NCBI RefSeq assembly: GCF_002848005.1
Contig: NZ_PKHX01000001.1
Span: forward strand, 261,101-325,100
From: Varibaculum cambriense
GTDB taxonomy: Bacteria; Actinomycetota; Actinomycetes; Actinomycetales; Actinomycetaceae
Length of the DNA stretch: 64,000 bases
Direction: 5' to 3'
The stretch's first letter is position 1, and every line of letters starts with the position of its first letter. The position numbers and the translations under genes were made by a program. Shown here in pieces: positions 17,180 through 28,977 of this stretch. Below the pieces are notes generated by a model, which was given only the letters and a program-made list of their open reading frames with translations, was not told the DNA's origin and ran no database searches.

Positions 17180-18646
17180 TTAGCACCAGAGCCCCCCCAT
17201 AGCGTGACCTTGTACTACCTTTTCGGCAGTACTCTCACTGGCGCTAACGCTAGGAACTGCGGCTTTAAGTGCCTGCGCATCCTGGTCATCAAGTTGCGCC
17301 CGCAACTGTTCGTTCTTCTTTTCCACGTCCAAGAAGAACAAGAGCACCAAGATCAAGAGGTTAGCAATCGTGGGTACCCACAGGTACATGAACTTAATCA
17401 TTTGCAGGGCGGACTCAGCCTGCACCTTGGCACCGCCAACATAGCCACCTATCTCAAGCAACCAACCGGCGACTGCGGTACCTACCCCGCTGCCGACCTT
17501 GACACCTAAAGAAGAACAAGAGAACATCATGCCATCGATGCGTTTCTTAGCGCGCAAGAAGGTGTTCTCACTGATCTCAGCGATGAGAGCGTTAAGGGTT
17601 CCCTGCAACGGGCTCATGCCCAGGGAAGCTAATCCGGAGAAAAATAGCATCAGCGTGACTGAGCCCATCGACGCACCCAGAACTACCCCTAAGCGTCCGA
17701 GGACGGCCACTATGTAACCTACGATTGTAACCGGCTGCATCCTCCCGATCTTCGATACCACCAGTGGGGTTATCAGTAGCCCCACAATCAGAGGAATGTT
17801 AATGGCCCAGGCAAACACGCCCAGTAATTTAGCGTTACCCAGAATATAGGTCATGAAATAAATGCCCATATTTAGGGTGGCGGTGAAGAACTGCATCAAA
17901 ATAAAGCAAACTACGATAATCACGTAGTAACGGTTACCCATCAGCTTCAACGCTTCCAGGAAGGTAACATCATCATCAGTCTTAGCTGCTTCCTCATCCC
18001 CCTCTGCCAATTCAGTGGGAGAAAGCTCTTTGACCGAGAACACCGCCAAGGTGTTAGACAAGATACCGATTATCGCGTAAATAATCGCCACATTTCTCCA
18101 GGCAGCCGCACCGCCACCCATTGCTTGCACTACGCTGACGGTGATGGTTTGAATCGTGAGATTAGTGCCAAAGGCGAACATGAAACGGATCGACCCCATC
18201 TGCACCCGCTCGGAGCGATTCTTAGTAATTAACGCGGTCAAGGCAGCATAGGCAATGTTATTTGCGGTGTAAAACACCGCATTCAACAGGGTATAAGCGA
18301 TGAAGAACCAGGTGTATTGGGCGGTTTTACCCATAGAGGTGGGGATGGCATAAATCGCTATCAACATGGCGGCACAGCCAAAGAATGCGTAGAACATCCA
18401 AGGCCGTGCCTTACCCATTTTCGAATGGGTTTTGTCCATTAAGCGCCCAAAAATGATATCCGAGAAACCGTCGAAGAACTTCGACAGCATTATCAGGGTT
18501 CCTATGACTCCAGCGCTCAGTCCTAGGGTATCCGTAAGGTAAATCATTACGAACGCCGAAAGGAAAGCGTAGACCACGTTCCCGGCGATATCACCAGAGC
18601 CGTAACCTACTTTGTTGTACCACTTAAGGTATTTCTTTTCTTCCAT
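17180..18646 (-). CDS. GPH-family sugar:cation symporter (LacS/MelB type), C-terminus set by a C7 tract
   Basis: A 488-residue, 12-helix transporter of the glycoside-pentoside-hexuronide family. Typical regions are visible: YGSGDIAGNVVYAFLSAF at the N-terminus and GRLMDKTHSKMGKARPWM in the first cytoplasmic loop. It starts 20 bp after lacZ and is probably the lactose/galactoside permease. As written it ends at 17180 with MGGLWC. A run of seven C (17192-17198; G7 in the mRNA) sits six codons before the stop. With one base fewer the frame would stay open for 45 residues to a TGA at 17053, adding a strongly acidic tail (KVEDSDTPDSQDQETEKGD). This may be phase variation, slippage or a sequencing error. 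Confidence 0.93.
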   Translation of the reverse strand: MEEKKYLKWYNKVGYGSGDIAGNVVYAFLSAFVMIYLTDTLGLSAGVIGTLIMLSKFFDGFSDIIFGRLMDKTHSKMGKARPWMFYAFFGCAAMLIAIYAIPTSMGKTAQYTWFFIAYTLLNAVFYTANNIAYAALTALITKNRSERVQMGSIRFMFAFGTNLTIQTITVSVVQAMGGGAAAWRNVAIIYAIIGILSNTLAVFSVKELSPTELAEGDEEAAKTDDDVTFLEALKLMGNRYYVIIVVCFILMQFFTATLNMGIYFMTYILGNAKLLGVFAWAINIPLIVGLLITPLVVSKIGRMQPVTIVGYIVAVLGRLGVVLGASMGSVTLMLFFSGLASLGMSPLQGTLNALIAEISENTFLRAKKRIDGMMFSCSSLGVKVGSGVGTAVAGWLLEIGGYVGGAKVQAESALQMIKFMYLWVPTIANLLILVLLFFLDVEKKNEQLRAQLDDQDAQALKAAVPSVSASESTAEKVVQGHAMGGLWC

Positions 18647-18666
18647 GGGGTATCTTGTCCTTTGAA

Positions 18667-21735
<3,069 letters not shown>

Positions 21736-21778
21736 CTATGAATGCGATTTCGTTGTTTGCAGTCCACACCCACTGTGG

Positions 21779-21813
21779 TGTTATCGATACCAACGATACT
21801 GGCAACGATAACA
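21779..21813. promoter_or_regulatory. Candidate LacI-family operator cluster
   Basis: TGTTATCG (21779-21786) and CGATAACA (21806-21813) form an inverted repeat. Between them CAACGATA occurs at 21791-21798 and again at 21803-21810. These half-sites lie in the 110-170-bp gap between lacZ and the divergent LacI-type gene, where an operator controlling both is expected. Binding is inferred from position and symmetry. Confidence 0.55.
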
Positions 21814-21895
21814 CATGTTAAAGCCGGGCAAGTCCTAAATGAATTTTGTTTTCACCTGGTACGCTTCACGCGTGACGGGAAATAAGGTACGCGGC

Positions 21896-22891
21896 ATGAA
21901 GTCTGCTTCTATCTACGATGTAGCTAGAGAAGCAGCGGTATCCGCACAGACTGTTTCCCGAGTGGTACGCGGACACCAAAACGTGTCACCAACGACCCGG
22001 GAACGAGTGCTTAAAGCGATTTCCGACCTCGGATATAAACCTAATCGCGCTGCCCGTGCTTTGCGCACCGGATCCTATGGTGTTATCGGGCTACTCACGC
22101 AAGAAATCCGGCGTACCGGGGAAGCACATACCTCCAATGGGGTTTTCGACCGAGCTCGCCAACTAGGCTATTCAGTGAGCCTGGTGCAGGTGGAGAATCC
22201 TCATACTTCACAGGTACATCGGGCTATGTCGCTACTTTCTCAAGAAGATATTGACGGCCTAGTAATCGTGCAAGCCGGGGATGCGGATGCCGAACAGCTG
22301 GCTCTACCCACTAATCTCCCGGTTGCTTCTTCAGATTCCAACCTGGTTGACGTTTATCCCTCTGCTTCCGCTGACCAGACAGGAGGGGTGCGCGCAGCAA
22401 TGCGACACCTATTAGATTTGGGTCATCGCACGGTTTATCACGTGAGCGGCCCAGATCATTCGCGCTCTGCGCGAGTGCGCGAAGAGGTTTGGCGAGAAAC
22501 GCTTGCTGCAGAAAACCGGAAAATCCCGGCAGTCATCCCCGGTGACTGGTCAGCTAACGCGGGCTACGAAGCCGGCAAGCAACTAGCGGAAAACCCGGAA
22601 GTTACCGCAGTTTTTTGTGCCAATGATGAGGTCGCCTTGGGGTTAATCCGGGCGCTACACGAAGAACAAGTACGCGTACCGCAGGATGTGTCAGTCGTAG
22701 GCTTTGACGGTATCGAATTATCTGAGTTTTCATTCCCACCGCTTACTACGGTAAAACAGGACTTTTATGCTGCCGGAGTGGAAATGGTCAATCTGATTGA
22801 CCGGCAGTTAAAAGGGGAAACTAATCATCTTCATATGACAATTCCAACTGAGCTAATAGTGCGCGCAACCACTGCTCCACCCCACAGATAG
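21896..22891 (+). CDS. LacI-family transcriptional repressor
   Basis: A 331-residue regulator: an N-terminal LacI helix-turn-helix (SIYDVAREAAVSAQTVSRVV), the hinge helix (NRAARALRTG) and a periplasmic-binding-protein-like sensor domain. The ATG at 21896 (MKSASIYDVA) lies 8 nt after AAGG and puts the helix-turn-helix at the usual position. The same frame opens earlier at 21839, adding 19 atypical residues. It is divergent from lacZ and probably represses the lactose operon, with a galactoside as inducer. Confidence 0.93.
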   Translation: MKSASIYDVAREAAVSAQTVSRVVRGHQNVSPTTRERVLKAISDLGYKPNRAARALRTGSYGVIGLLTQEIRRTGEAHTSNGVFDRARQLGYSVSLVQVENPHTSQVHRAMSLLSQEDIDGLVIVQAGDADAEQLALPTNLPVASSDSNLVDVYPSASADQTGGVRAAMRHLLDLGHRTVYHVSGPDHSRSARVREEVWRETLAAENRKIPAVIPGDWSANAGYEAGKQLAENPEVTAVFCANDEVALGLIRALHEEQVRVPQDVSVVGFDGIELSEFSFPPLTTVKQDFYAAGVEMVNLIDRQLKGETNHLHMTIPTELIVRATTAPPHR

Positions 22892-22940
22892 GTACACAGG
22901 AAAAATACTTTACTAAACCTGCAGGTAAACAATACTTTGC

Positions 22941-23026
22941 GGAGAGTAAGGGATTCGAACCCTTGATACCCTTGCGGGTATAACGGTTTTCAAGACCGTC
23001 TCCTTCGGCCACTCGGACAACTCTCC
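22941..23026 (-). tRNA. tRNA-Ser(UGA)
   Basis: An 86-nt cloverleaf on the minus strand. The 7-bp acceptor GGAGAGT/ACTCTCC pairs perfectly, the anticodon loop CTTGAAA gives UGA, a long variable arm (TACCCGCAAGGGTA) marks class II serine tRNA, and the T loop is GGTTCGAATCC. CCA is not encoded. Confidence 0.96.
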
Positions 23027-23082
23027 TGGCCTACGCTAAAGCGTTAGGACAAGCCCCATGTTACAGTTGCTGACCGCCTGAG

Positions 23083-24408
23083 CTAAAATCCGCCGAATCT
23101 TTTCTTGCGACTCGGCTCCTTAGGCAGCGGCTTATCTAGTTTTCCCTGTGCCAGAGCCATCGCAAAGGCGGGTGCCAAAGGCAGGCGAGGCAACAGCACC
23201 GCCTGAACCGCATGGTATACACTGTCGCGCAGTTTTTGATTCTCTAGATCCAGAGGCTGATTATCCGGGGAGAGCCGATGCACGATTCGCCCGCCACGCA
23301 CCAGAAAATGCTCATAGGCAAAATCCAACCAGGCGCGATAGCAATGCTCATAGTGGTCTACTTCTTCAGCTAAGGATCCCTCTTGCTGAGCGACCCGGAG
23401 CATAGTAACTGCCGCCCCGATTGCCTCGAACTGTACCCAGGCCTGACGATCCCGGATCACCGGTTTGCCTTCCCAATCCACGGTGAAGGTAAACCCGGGA
23501 GCCCCGTCACGCCTCCAGGCATCTTCCCGAGCCCGCTCAAACATCCCGGTTGCAGCTTCCTTCATCCATTCGGGTGCTTCTTTTCCGCTGTTTTGCAGCA
23601 TCGCCCGCGCCTCAAGCATTAGACGCGAGAACATGAAGGAGTAACCCACATCAGAACCGTATGCACGGTGAGTTTCCTGCGGATTTTCTCGGTTATATCC
23701 CAGTAGTGGCTGCCACTGACTGTCATAATGCTCCGGGATTCGCCAATTGTATTCGCGCGAAACCCGGGCAACTCGCTCCAGAATCCGCATCGTGCGATCC
23801 ATCCACTTACTGTCATTAGTAACCTGAGCTATCAGCATATAAGCCTCTGCCATATGCATATTAGAGTTCACACCCCGGTAATCTTCGCAAACAGAATAGT
23901 CGCGGTTGAAGCTTTCACAGACCATCCCCGCTTCCGGGTCCCACCAATGCAGATCGTTATCCCGAATCGCTTCTTGCATCAGTTCGTGGGCGCCAATACG
24001 GTCAGCTGCCGTCGCAGAAGCTGCTCCTAATAGCACGAACGCGTGCGAATAAGAGCGTTTATCATCACGTCCGGCGTAGGGAATGGCGTGTCCGTCCGCA
24101 TCTAGCTCATGCTCAATGGCATCGAACCAGCCGCCATTATCGGGGTCGCGGAAATACTGGTTAAGGCAACGAATCCCATGCTCCACTAAGCTGCGGCACC
24201 CGGGTACTCCCAGCAGTACCCCGAGAGAAAACACGTGTACCATCCGGGCGGTTAGATACAACTGAATCGGCTGTTCTAAGTCGACTTCGCCGTTTCGATC
24301 TAGGCAGGCAAATCCCGTTTTGACCTCTGATTTACGTCCGTAATCCAGCAAGTCCTGCAAACGGGCAGACAGCCAACGGTTATGTTCGATTGAGTCGAAC
24401 CAAAACAT
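23083..24408 (-). CDS. AGE/YihS-family sugar epimerase-isomerase homologue with altered active site
   Basis: A 441-residue (alpha/alpha)6-barrel protein of the N-acylglucosamine 2-epimerase/mannose isomerase/YihS family. Conserved stretches: TARMVHVF with Arg55, YSHAFVL, NMHMAEAYM with a catalytic-type His185, WRIPEHYDSQWQPLLGYN, and a late VYHAVQA with another His. The usual TPGHxxEWARLL segment reads DVGYSFMFSRLML here, so the second catalytic His and the following Glu are replaced by Tyr and Met. The likely activity would be aldose-ketose isomerisation, but it may be altered or lost. It follows the NadC-like gene by 45 bp. Confidence 0.85.
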   Translation of the reverse strand: MFWFDSIEHNRWLSARLQDLLDYGRKSEVKTGFACLDRNGEVDLEQPIQLYLTARMVHVFSLGVLLGVPGCRSLVEHGIRCLNQYFRDPDNGGWFDAIEHELDADGHAIPYAGRDDKRSYSHAFVLLGAASATAADRIGAHELMQEAIRDNDLHWWDPEAGMVCESFNRDYSVCEDYRGVNSNMHMAEAYMLIAQVTNDSKWMDRTMRILERVARVSREYNWRIPEHYDSQWQPLLGYNRENPQETHRAYGSDVGYSFMFSRLMLEARAMLQNSGKEAPEWMKEAATGMFERAREDAWRRDGAPGFTFTVDWEGKPVIRDRQAWVQFEAIGAAVTMLRVAQQEGSLAEEVDHYEHCYRAWLDFAYEHFLVRGGRIVHRLSPDNQPLDLENQKLRDSVYHAVQAVLLPRLPLAPAFAMALAQGKLDKPLPKEPSRKKRFGGF

Positions 24409-24453
24409 TGTTCAGCTCCTTTGTTGATGTTTTCTTTGGGGCAGGTAAAAAGA

Positions 24454-25314
24454 CTAGACAAATTTCATCTGGTGACGCACGGGGGTAACCGTGTCAGTTA
24501 AAGCGGGCACCGCCAAATAATCTACTCCGGAATCGCTATATGCGCCGGCGTCCTCCAGATTAATATCTCCCCTGACTTCCAGCAAGGTTCCGGGATTGAT
24601 TGTCTGGCGGTGATCAGCTGCCATGGTTGCCTGTTCAGGGGTGAATCCTTGCAACCCTACCAGGTCAACCCGCATTTTTAATAACGGATCCAAGTCTTGC
24701 AACCGATCTATTTCCACCTCGATCGGTTTACCCTGAGCCGCCGTACGCACATGGTTGATAACGTCTCCCAGCCCGGTTCCCAGTTTCAGATGTGCCACCG
24801 TCACCCGCGGGAAAGAACCGACGCCGAGGCGAGAAGTCATCCCATCGCCGACTCTGACCGCATATTTTTCAAGTTCGCCTAAGTCAGGAGTAACCGAAAG
24901 CGTATCCCTGACTACCAGTTTCGTCTGTGAGAGCGCCTCCGCCCATTGCGCGGTCTTAGTCGCAATCCCCGACAGATGTGATAAGAACCAGAGGCAAAGA
25001 TCCCGGGCTTCTAAAAGACCGCGAGTATTACCGCTCAGTTCCAAAACCGGAGTTCCCGCAGTTACCGTGGTGCCATCCGCGACTCGCAAATGTAGTTCAT
25101 AGTCTCCGAGCACTTGCGCCAGCACTTCGCGAGCAACGGGGATACCGCAGATCCGACCATCCTGGAGGGCTATAAATTGCACGCGGGCACGGTTATTTTC
25201 TGGCACTATCGCAGCAGTAGCAATATCTTCCCCGTAGCCTCGCCAGCTCTCAAGAGCGCGCTCAACCACTTTGGGCACATAATCTCCCTGAGGATACTGC
25301 AGGTAATCAGCCAT
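24454..25314 (-). CDS. NadC-like phosphoribosyltransferase, quinolinate-site residues missing
   Basis: A 286-residue homologue of quinolinate phosphoribosyltransferase/ModD by overall layout: N-terminal alpha/beta domain, LSHLSGIATKTAQW, then LEKYAVRVGDG and IEVEIDRLQDLD. The family signatures are degraded. DTRKT reads DTLSV (137-141), GGGxNHR reads GDGMTSR (156-162), and the IKDNH lysine is gone. These residues bind the dicarboxylate and PRPP phosphates, so normal NadC activity is doubtful. No nadA or nadB is nearby. It may be a paralogue with a new substrate or an enzyme in decay, but the frame is intact. Confidence 0.8.
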   Translation of the reverse strand: MADYLQYPQGDYVPKVVERALESWRGYGEDIATAAIVPENNRARVQFIALQDGRICGIPVAREVLAQVLGDYELHLRVADGTTVTAGTPVLELSGNTRGLLEARDLCLWFLSHLSGIATKTAQWAEALSQTKLVVRDTLSVTPDLGELEKYAVRVGDGMTSRLGVGSFPRVTVAHLKLGTGLGDVINHVRTAAQGKPIEVEIDRLQDLDPLLKMRVDLVGLQGFTPEQATMAADHRQTINPGTLLEVRGDINLEDAGAYSDSGVDYLAVPALTDTVTPVRHQMKFV

Positions 25315-25396
25315 CGATTCTCTCCGTCCTTTTAGTAACTATTTCGGGATACCCGAGGGCGCCCTGGCCTAATCTTTTCACGCTTTGGGCTCAGAT

Positions 25397-26680
25397 TTAG
25401 GCGTTCGGTACTGGCTCTAGTACTTCTTTTCCACCTAAATAGGGACGCAGCGCCTGCGGAACATACACTGAGCCATCTGCCTGCTGATGGTTTTCCAAGA
25501 TAGCAACCAGCCAGCGGGTACACGCTAAAGTGCCGTTCAAAGTAGCAACCGGCTGAGTTTTTCCGTTCTCGTCCCGGTAGCGAATCCCCAGGCGACGTGC
25601 CTGATAGGTGGTGCAATTGGAGGTGGAAGTTAGCTCCAGGTAGCGTTCCTGACTGGGTAGCCAAGCCTCGCAATCAAATTTGCGAGCCGCAGAAGTACCC
25701 AAATCCCCAGCGGCGGTATCAATTATCCGATAGGGCAACTCCACCTTCGTTAGCATTTCTTCTTCTAGAGCCAGCAGTCGCTGGTGTTCGTCCTGCGATA
25801 CTTCGGGCCGGCAGTAAGAAAACATCTCTACCTTATTGAACTGGTGTACCCGAATAATGCCGCGTACATCTTTACCGTGCGACCCGGCTTCCCGCCGATA
25901 ACACGCCGACCAGCCAGAATAACGTAGAGGTTCTTCCCCTAGCTCCAAGATTTCCCCGCCATGGTAACCACCGAGGGCGACCTCGGAGGTACCTACCAAG
26001 TAGAGGTCATCGGCAGGTAGGTAATAGATTTCTTCGGAATGTTCAGTTAGGAATCCGGTTCCCCGCATCGTATCGGGAGTGACCATGGTGGGAGTAGTCA
26101 TAGGGATGAATCCGTGCTGCTCCGCTAAATCCCAAGCGCAGGTCAGCAAAGCGAGTTCCAGACGCGCACCTATCCCCCGCAAATAGTAAAAACGCGAACC
26201 TGAGACTTTGGCTCCGCGTTTGACATCAATCGCTTGCAGCGCCTCCCCGATTTCCAGGTGATCACGCACCTTAATTCCCTCGGCAGCAAAATCGCGAATC
26301 TTCGGGCCGCGGGTGGCAAGAACTTCGTAGTCATCCTCGCCGCCCGAGGGAATCCCGGGAATAACGATATTAGGCAGTGCCGCCAACAGCTCCTGGGCTT
26401 TAACGGAAGCTGCTCCCGCCTCGGCCTCGGCCTCTTTAACCTTTCCTGCCAGCTCTTTGGCTTTGGCTAGTACCGCTGCCCGTTCACTGGGGTCAGCTCG
26501 CCCAATGCTCTTTGATAGCGCTTTTTGCTCCGCACGCATGGCTTCAAAATCTTGCTGTTTTTTCAGTCGGAGCCCATCTGCGGCCAGTACCTCATCGATA
26601 CGGGCAGGGTCATCCCCGCGAGCAATTAGTGAATCTTTAGCTGGCTGCGGATCCTCACGCAGCTGACGAATATCAATCAT
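25397..26680 (-). CDS. serS: Seryl-tRNA synthetase
   Basis: Charges tRNA-Ser. The 427-residue protein has the N-terminal tRNA-binding coiled coil (about 25-105) and a class II core: motif 2 [20 protein letters not shown] and motif 3 with [20 protein letters not shown]. The start [12 protein letters not shown] at 26680 is the universal SerRS beginning; the frame extends 19 codons upstream without family similarity. It is divergent from the lipid-kinase gene. Confidence 0.97.
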   Translation of the reverse strand: MIDIRQLREDPQPAKDSLIARGDDPARIDEVLAADGLRLKKQQDFEAMRAEQKALSKSIGRADPSERAAVLAKAKELAGKVKEAEAEAGAASVKAQELLAALPNIVIPGIPSGGEDDYEVLATRGPKIRDFAAEGIKVRDHLEIGEALQAIDVKRGAKVSGSRFYYLRGIGARLELALLTCAWDLAEQHGFIPMTTPTMVTPDTMRGTGFLTEHSEEIYYLPADDLYLVGTSEVALGGYHGGEILELGEEPLRYSGWSACYRREAGSHGKDVRGIIRVHQFNKVEMFSYCRPEVSQDEHQRLLALEEEMLTKVELPYRIIDTAAGDLGTSAARKFDCEAWLPSQERYLELTSTSNCTTYQARRLGIRYRDENGKTQPVATLNGTLACTRWLVAILENHQQADGSVYVPQALRPYLGGKEVLEPVPNA

Positions 26681-26841
26681 ACTGTTATCATATCGCCACC
26701 CAGCATCGCTTCTCATCTTGCCTTTCCTGGCGGACATCTGGCGTCAATGATCTCGGCGGAATTTTTCGGTTGCTGGCCACTGGTTCTTTCCTAACTCCCT
26801 GCTAGCTCTGCGCCGACTGCAAATGTTCTAAACTAGCTTCT

Positions 26842-27927
26842 ATGACCACTATGCTCTGGATTCTGGTAATCGTGGCACTGGTTTTAGGGATTATCGCTTT
26901 GTCCTGGGCAGTTAATGCCCGCCGGATTGCCACCCGGGCAATGAAACTTGCGATAAAACAAGGATTTTCTGCGCCTACCACTACCTGCAGCAATGAATCT
27001 TCAAAGCGGGTGGTGGTCATCTATAATCCCATGAAGATAGCGGATCCGAAGGAATTCCGTCGCATCGTGATCCAGCGCGCGCAGTCCACTGGGTACGAGG
27101 AGCCGGTTTTCTTAGAAACCGACCAGGATTCCTTAGGCGCTAACCAAGCTAAAGAAGCGATCCGGCAGGAAGCAGGACTGGTTATTTCTGCCGGTGGGGA
27201 CGGCACTTTACGGATTATTGCGGCTACCTTATCCGAAAGCCGAATTCCGCTCGGGATTTTACCGCTAGGAACCGGGAATCTTTTAGCCCGCAACCTGAAC
27301 ATTCCCATTAACTCTCTTCCCCGCGCCTGCGAAATTGCCTTTACCGGTAAAAACACCGGGGTGGATTTGGGGCATTTAAGAACTGAAACCGGAGCGGAGT
27401 TTCCTTTTTTGGTCATGGCGGGAATTGGCTATGACGCCGAGGTTATGAACCGAGTTTCGAACAAACTTAAAGAGTCGATCGGGTGGGGCGCCTACGTGGT
27501 TTCTGGGATCGCGGCCTCGAATAAACCTGCGATCACTATGGATGTTACTTTCGGAGAACAATCGCACCCCCGTACCCGCAAAGTAAATACCCTGCTATTT
27601 GCCTCCTGCGGGGAACTGGTGGGGGGAATTCCCCTCTTGCCGGAGGCTAACCCGCATGATGGCTGGTTAGAGGTATTAATGCTGAGTGTCCGCGGCGGCT
27701 TAATCGGCTTTTTAGAGGTAATCAGCGGAGTATTTCGCGACACCTTGGGGGTTAAGAAACTCACCGCCGGCTTAGTATCGAAAACCGATGTGATCCGCAC
27801 CCGGACGGCCAGCGCCAAGGTACACGGCGAACCGCGGATGATTCAGGTCGATGGCGATACCGTAGGCAGCTATCGGGAGATTTCTGCTTCTTTAGATCGC
27901 GGAGCGGTAGTGGTGCGCGTCCCTTAG
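26842..27927 (+). CDS. Diacylglycerol/lipid kinase family protein (DagK catalytic domain)
   Basis: 361 residues: an N-terminal transmembrane anchor (about 5-25), then a DAGK catalytic domain with the nucleotide motif GGDGT (118-122) and PLGTGN (141-146), and a C-terminal beta domain ending in EPRMIQVDGDTVGS. This is the YegS/DgkB family, which phosphorylates diacylglycerol or related lipids at the membrane. The exact lipid is not determined. It converges on pheA, with 45 bp between stops. Confidence 0.92.
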   Translation: MTTMLWILVIVALVLGIIALSWAVNARRIATRAMKLAIKQGFSAPTTTCSNESSKRVVVIYNPMKIADPKEFRRIVIQRAQSTGYEEPVFLETDQDSLGANQAKEAIRQEAGLVISAGGDGTLRIIAATLSESRIPLGILPLGTGNLLARNLNIPINSLPRACEIAFTGKNTGVDLGHLRTETGAEFPFLVMAGIGYDAEVMNRVSNKLKESIGWGAYVVSGIAASNKPAITMDVTFGEQSHPRTRKVNTLLFASCGELVGGIPLLPEANPHDGWLEVLMLSVRGGLIGFLEVISGVFRDTLGVKKLTAGLVSKTDVIRTRTASAKVHGEPRMIQVDGDTVGSYREISASLDRGAVVVRVP

Positions 27928-27972
27928 GAAGCTCCCTGCTGTATCCGGATCCTATCTGCCTGTACTCGTGAC

Positions 27973-28905
27973 TTATTTGCGCAAAATCGAATCCACCCAG
28001 CCCCGGGCACGCTGAAAATCACTGTCTCCTGTGCGGGGGGCATGATCATTTCGCACCTGGTCGGCGCGCGCATAGGAGCCTAAGAACCGCAAGTCTTCAC
28101 TGATGCGGTACAGCCCGCGCAGCGCAGACTGCACTCGCTCTTCCCTAACGTGTCCATCCAGATCGATACTGAAAACGTACCGTCCCGGATGCCCGGCTAG
28201 GGGACGCGACTCGATACGGCTCAAGTTGATTCCCCGTGCCGAAAACTGTTGCAGCATTTCTAGCAGCGCCCCCGAACGGTAATCATTAGGTAAGCGTACT
28301 TGAATAGTGGTTTTATCGGCTCCGCAGGGGTTGGGTACGTGACCGGGATTCGCCACTTCCACGAAACGGGTAACTGCCCCGGGATTGTCGGCTACGTCCT
28401 CGTAAAGAGGCGTAAGCCCATAGGTGGTTACTGCCGCCACCGAGGCTAGCACCGCTTGGAAACCCGCATTGCCCTCAGAAAGCATCCGCGCTGATTCCGC
28501 GGTAGAAGTGGTGGCCACATGAACCGCCCCCGGCAGATGGTCGGCTACCCAGTTGCGACATTGCGCCCAGGCGTGCGAATGGGTGCCGATGCGGGTGATA
28601 TCGGAAAGCTGCGTCCCCTCGCGCACCGCTAAAGTGAACCCTACCGGGACAATCATTTCCGCTACGATTTGCAGGCGTTTGTCCCATCCCAGGGAATCCA
28701 AGGTGGCGCTCACGCCTCCTTCAATGGAGTTTTCGATGGGCACCACTGCCCGCTCCACTTTCCCTTCCCGCACCATATCCATCGCTAGACGTTCCCCGGC
28801 ACAGGGGATCACCTGGGCATCAGCCGGCGCCACTTGTAGCAATGCCTGGTGACAAAAAGTGCCTACCGGCCCTAAGAACGCATAGTTAGTAACTGCAGTA
28901 TTCAT
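27973..28905 (-). CDS. pheA: Prephenate dehydratase
   Basis: Converts prephenate to phenylpyruvate in phenylalanine synthesis. The 310-residue monofunctional form has the periplasmic-binding-like catalytic domain (LGPVGTFCHQALL, VPIENS at 55-60, GAVTRF with the catalytic Thr-Arg-Phe at 179-181) and a C-terminal ACT domain with ESRPLAGHPGRYVF for feedback by phenylalanine. The ATG at 28905 follows GGAAGCGGAG; an upstream ATG at 28923 lacks a comparable site. Confidence 0.96.
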   Translation of the reverse strand: MNTAVTNYAFLGPVGTFCHQALLQVAPADAQVIPCAGERLAMDMVREGKVERAVVPIENSIEGGVSATLDSLGWDKRLQIVAEMIVPVGFTLAVREGTQLSDITRIGTHSHAWAQCRNWVADHLPGAVHVATTSTAESARMLSEGNAGFQAVLASVAAVTTYGLTPLYEDVADNPGAVTRFVEVANPGHVPNPCGADKTTIQVRLPNDYRSGALLEMLQQFSARGINLSRIESRPLAGHPGRYVFSIDLDGHVREERVQSALRGLYRISEDLRFLGSYARADQVRNDHAPRTGDSDFQRARGWVDSILRK

Positions 28906-28977
28906 CTCCGCTTCCTTTATCAACTATTTTCACGATACTAGGAAAAATGCCCTTAACCCTTATCGAGACCGTAGAAT

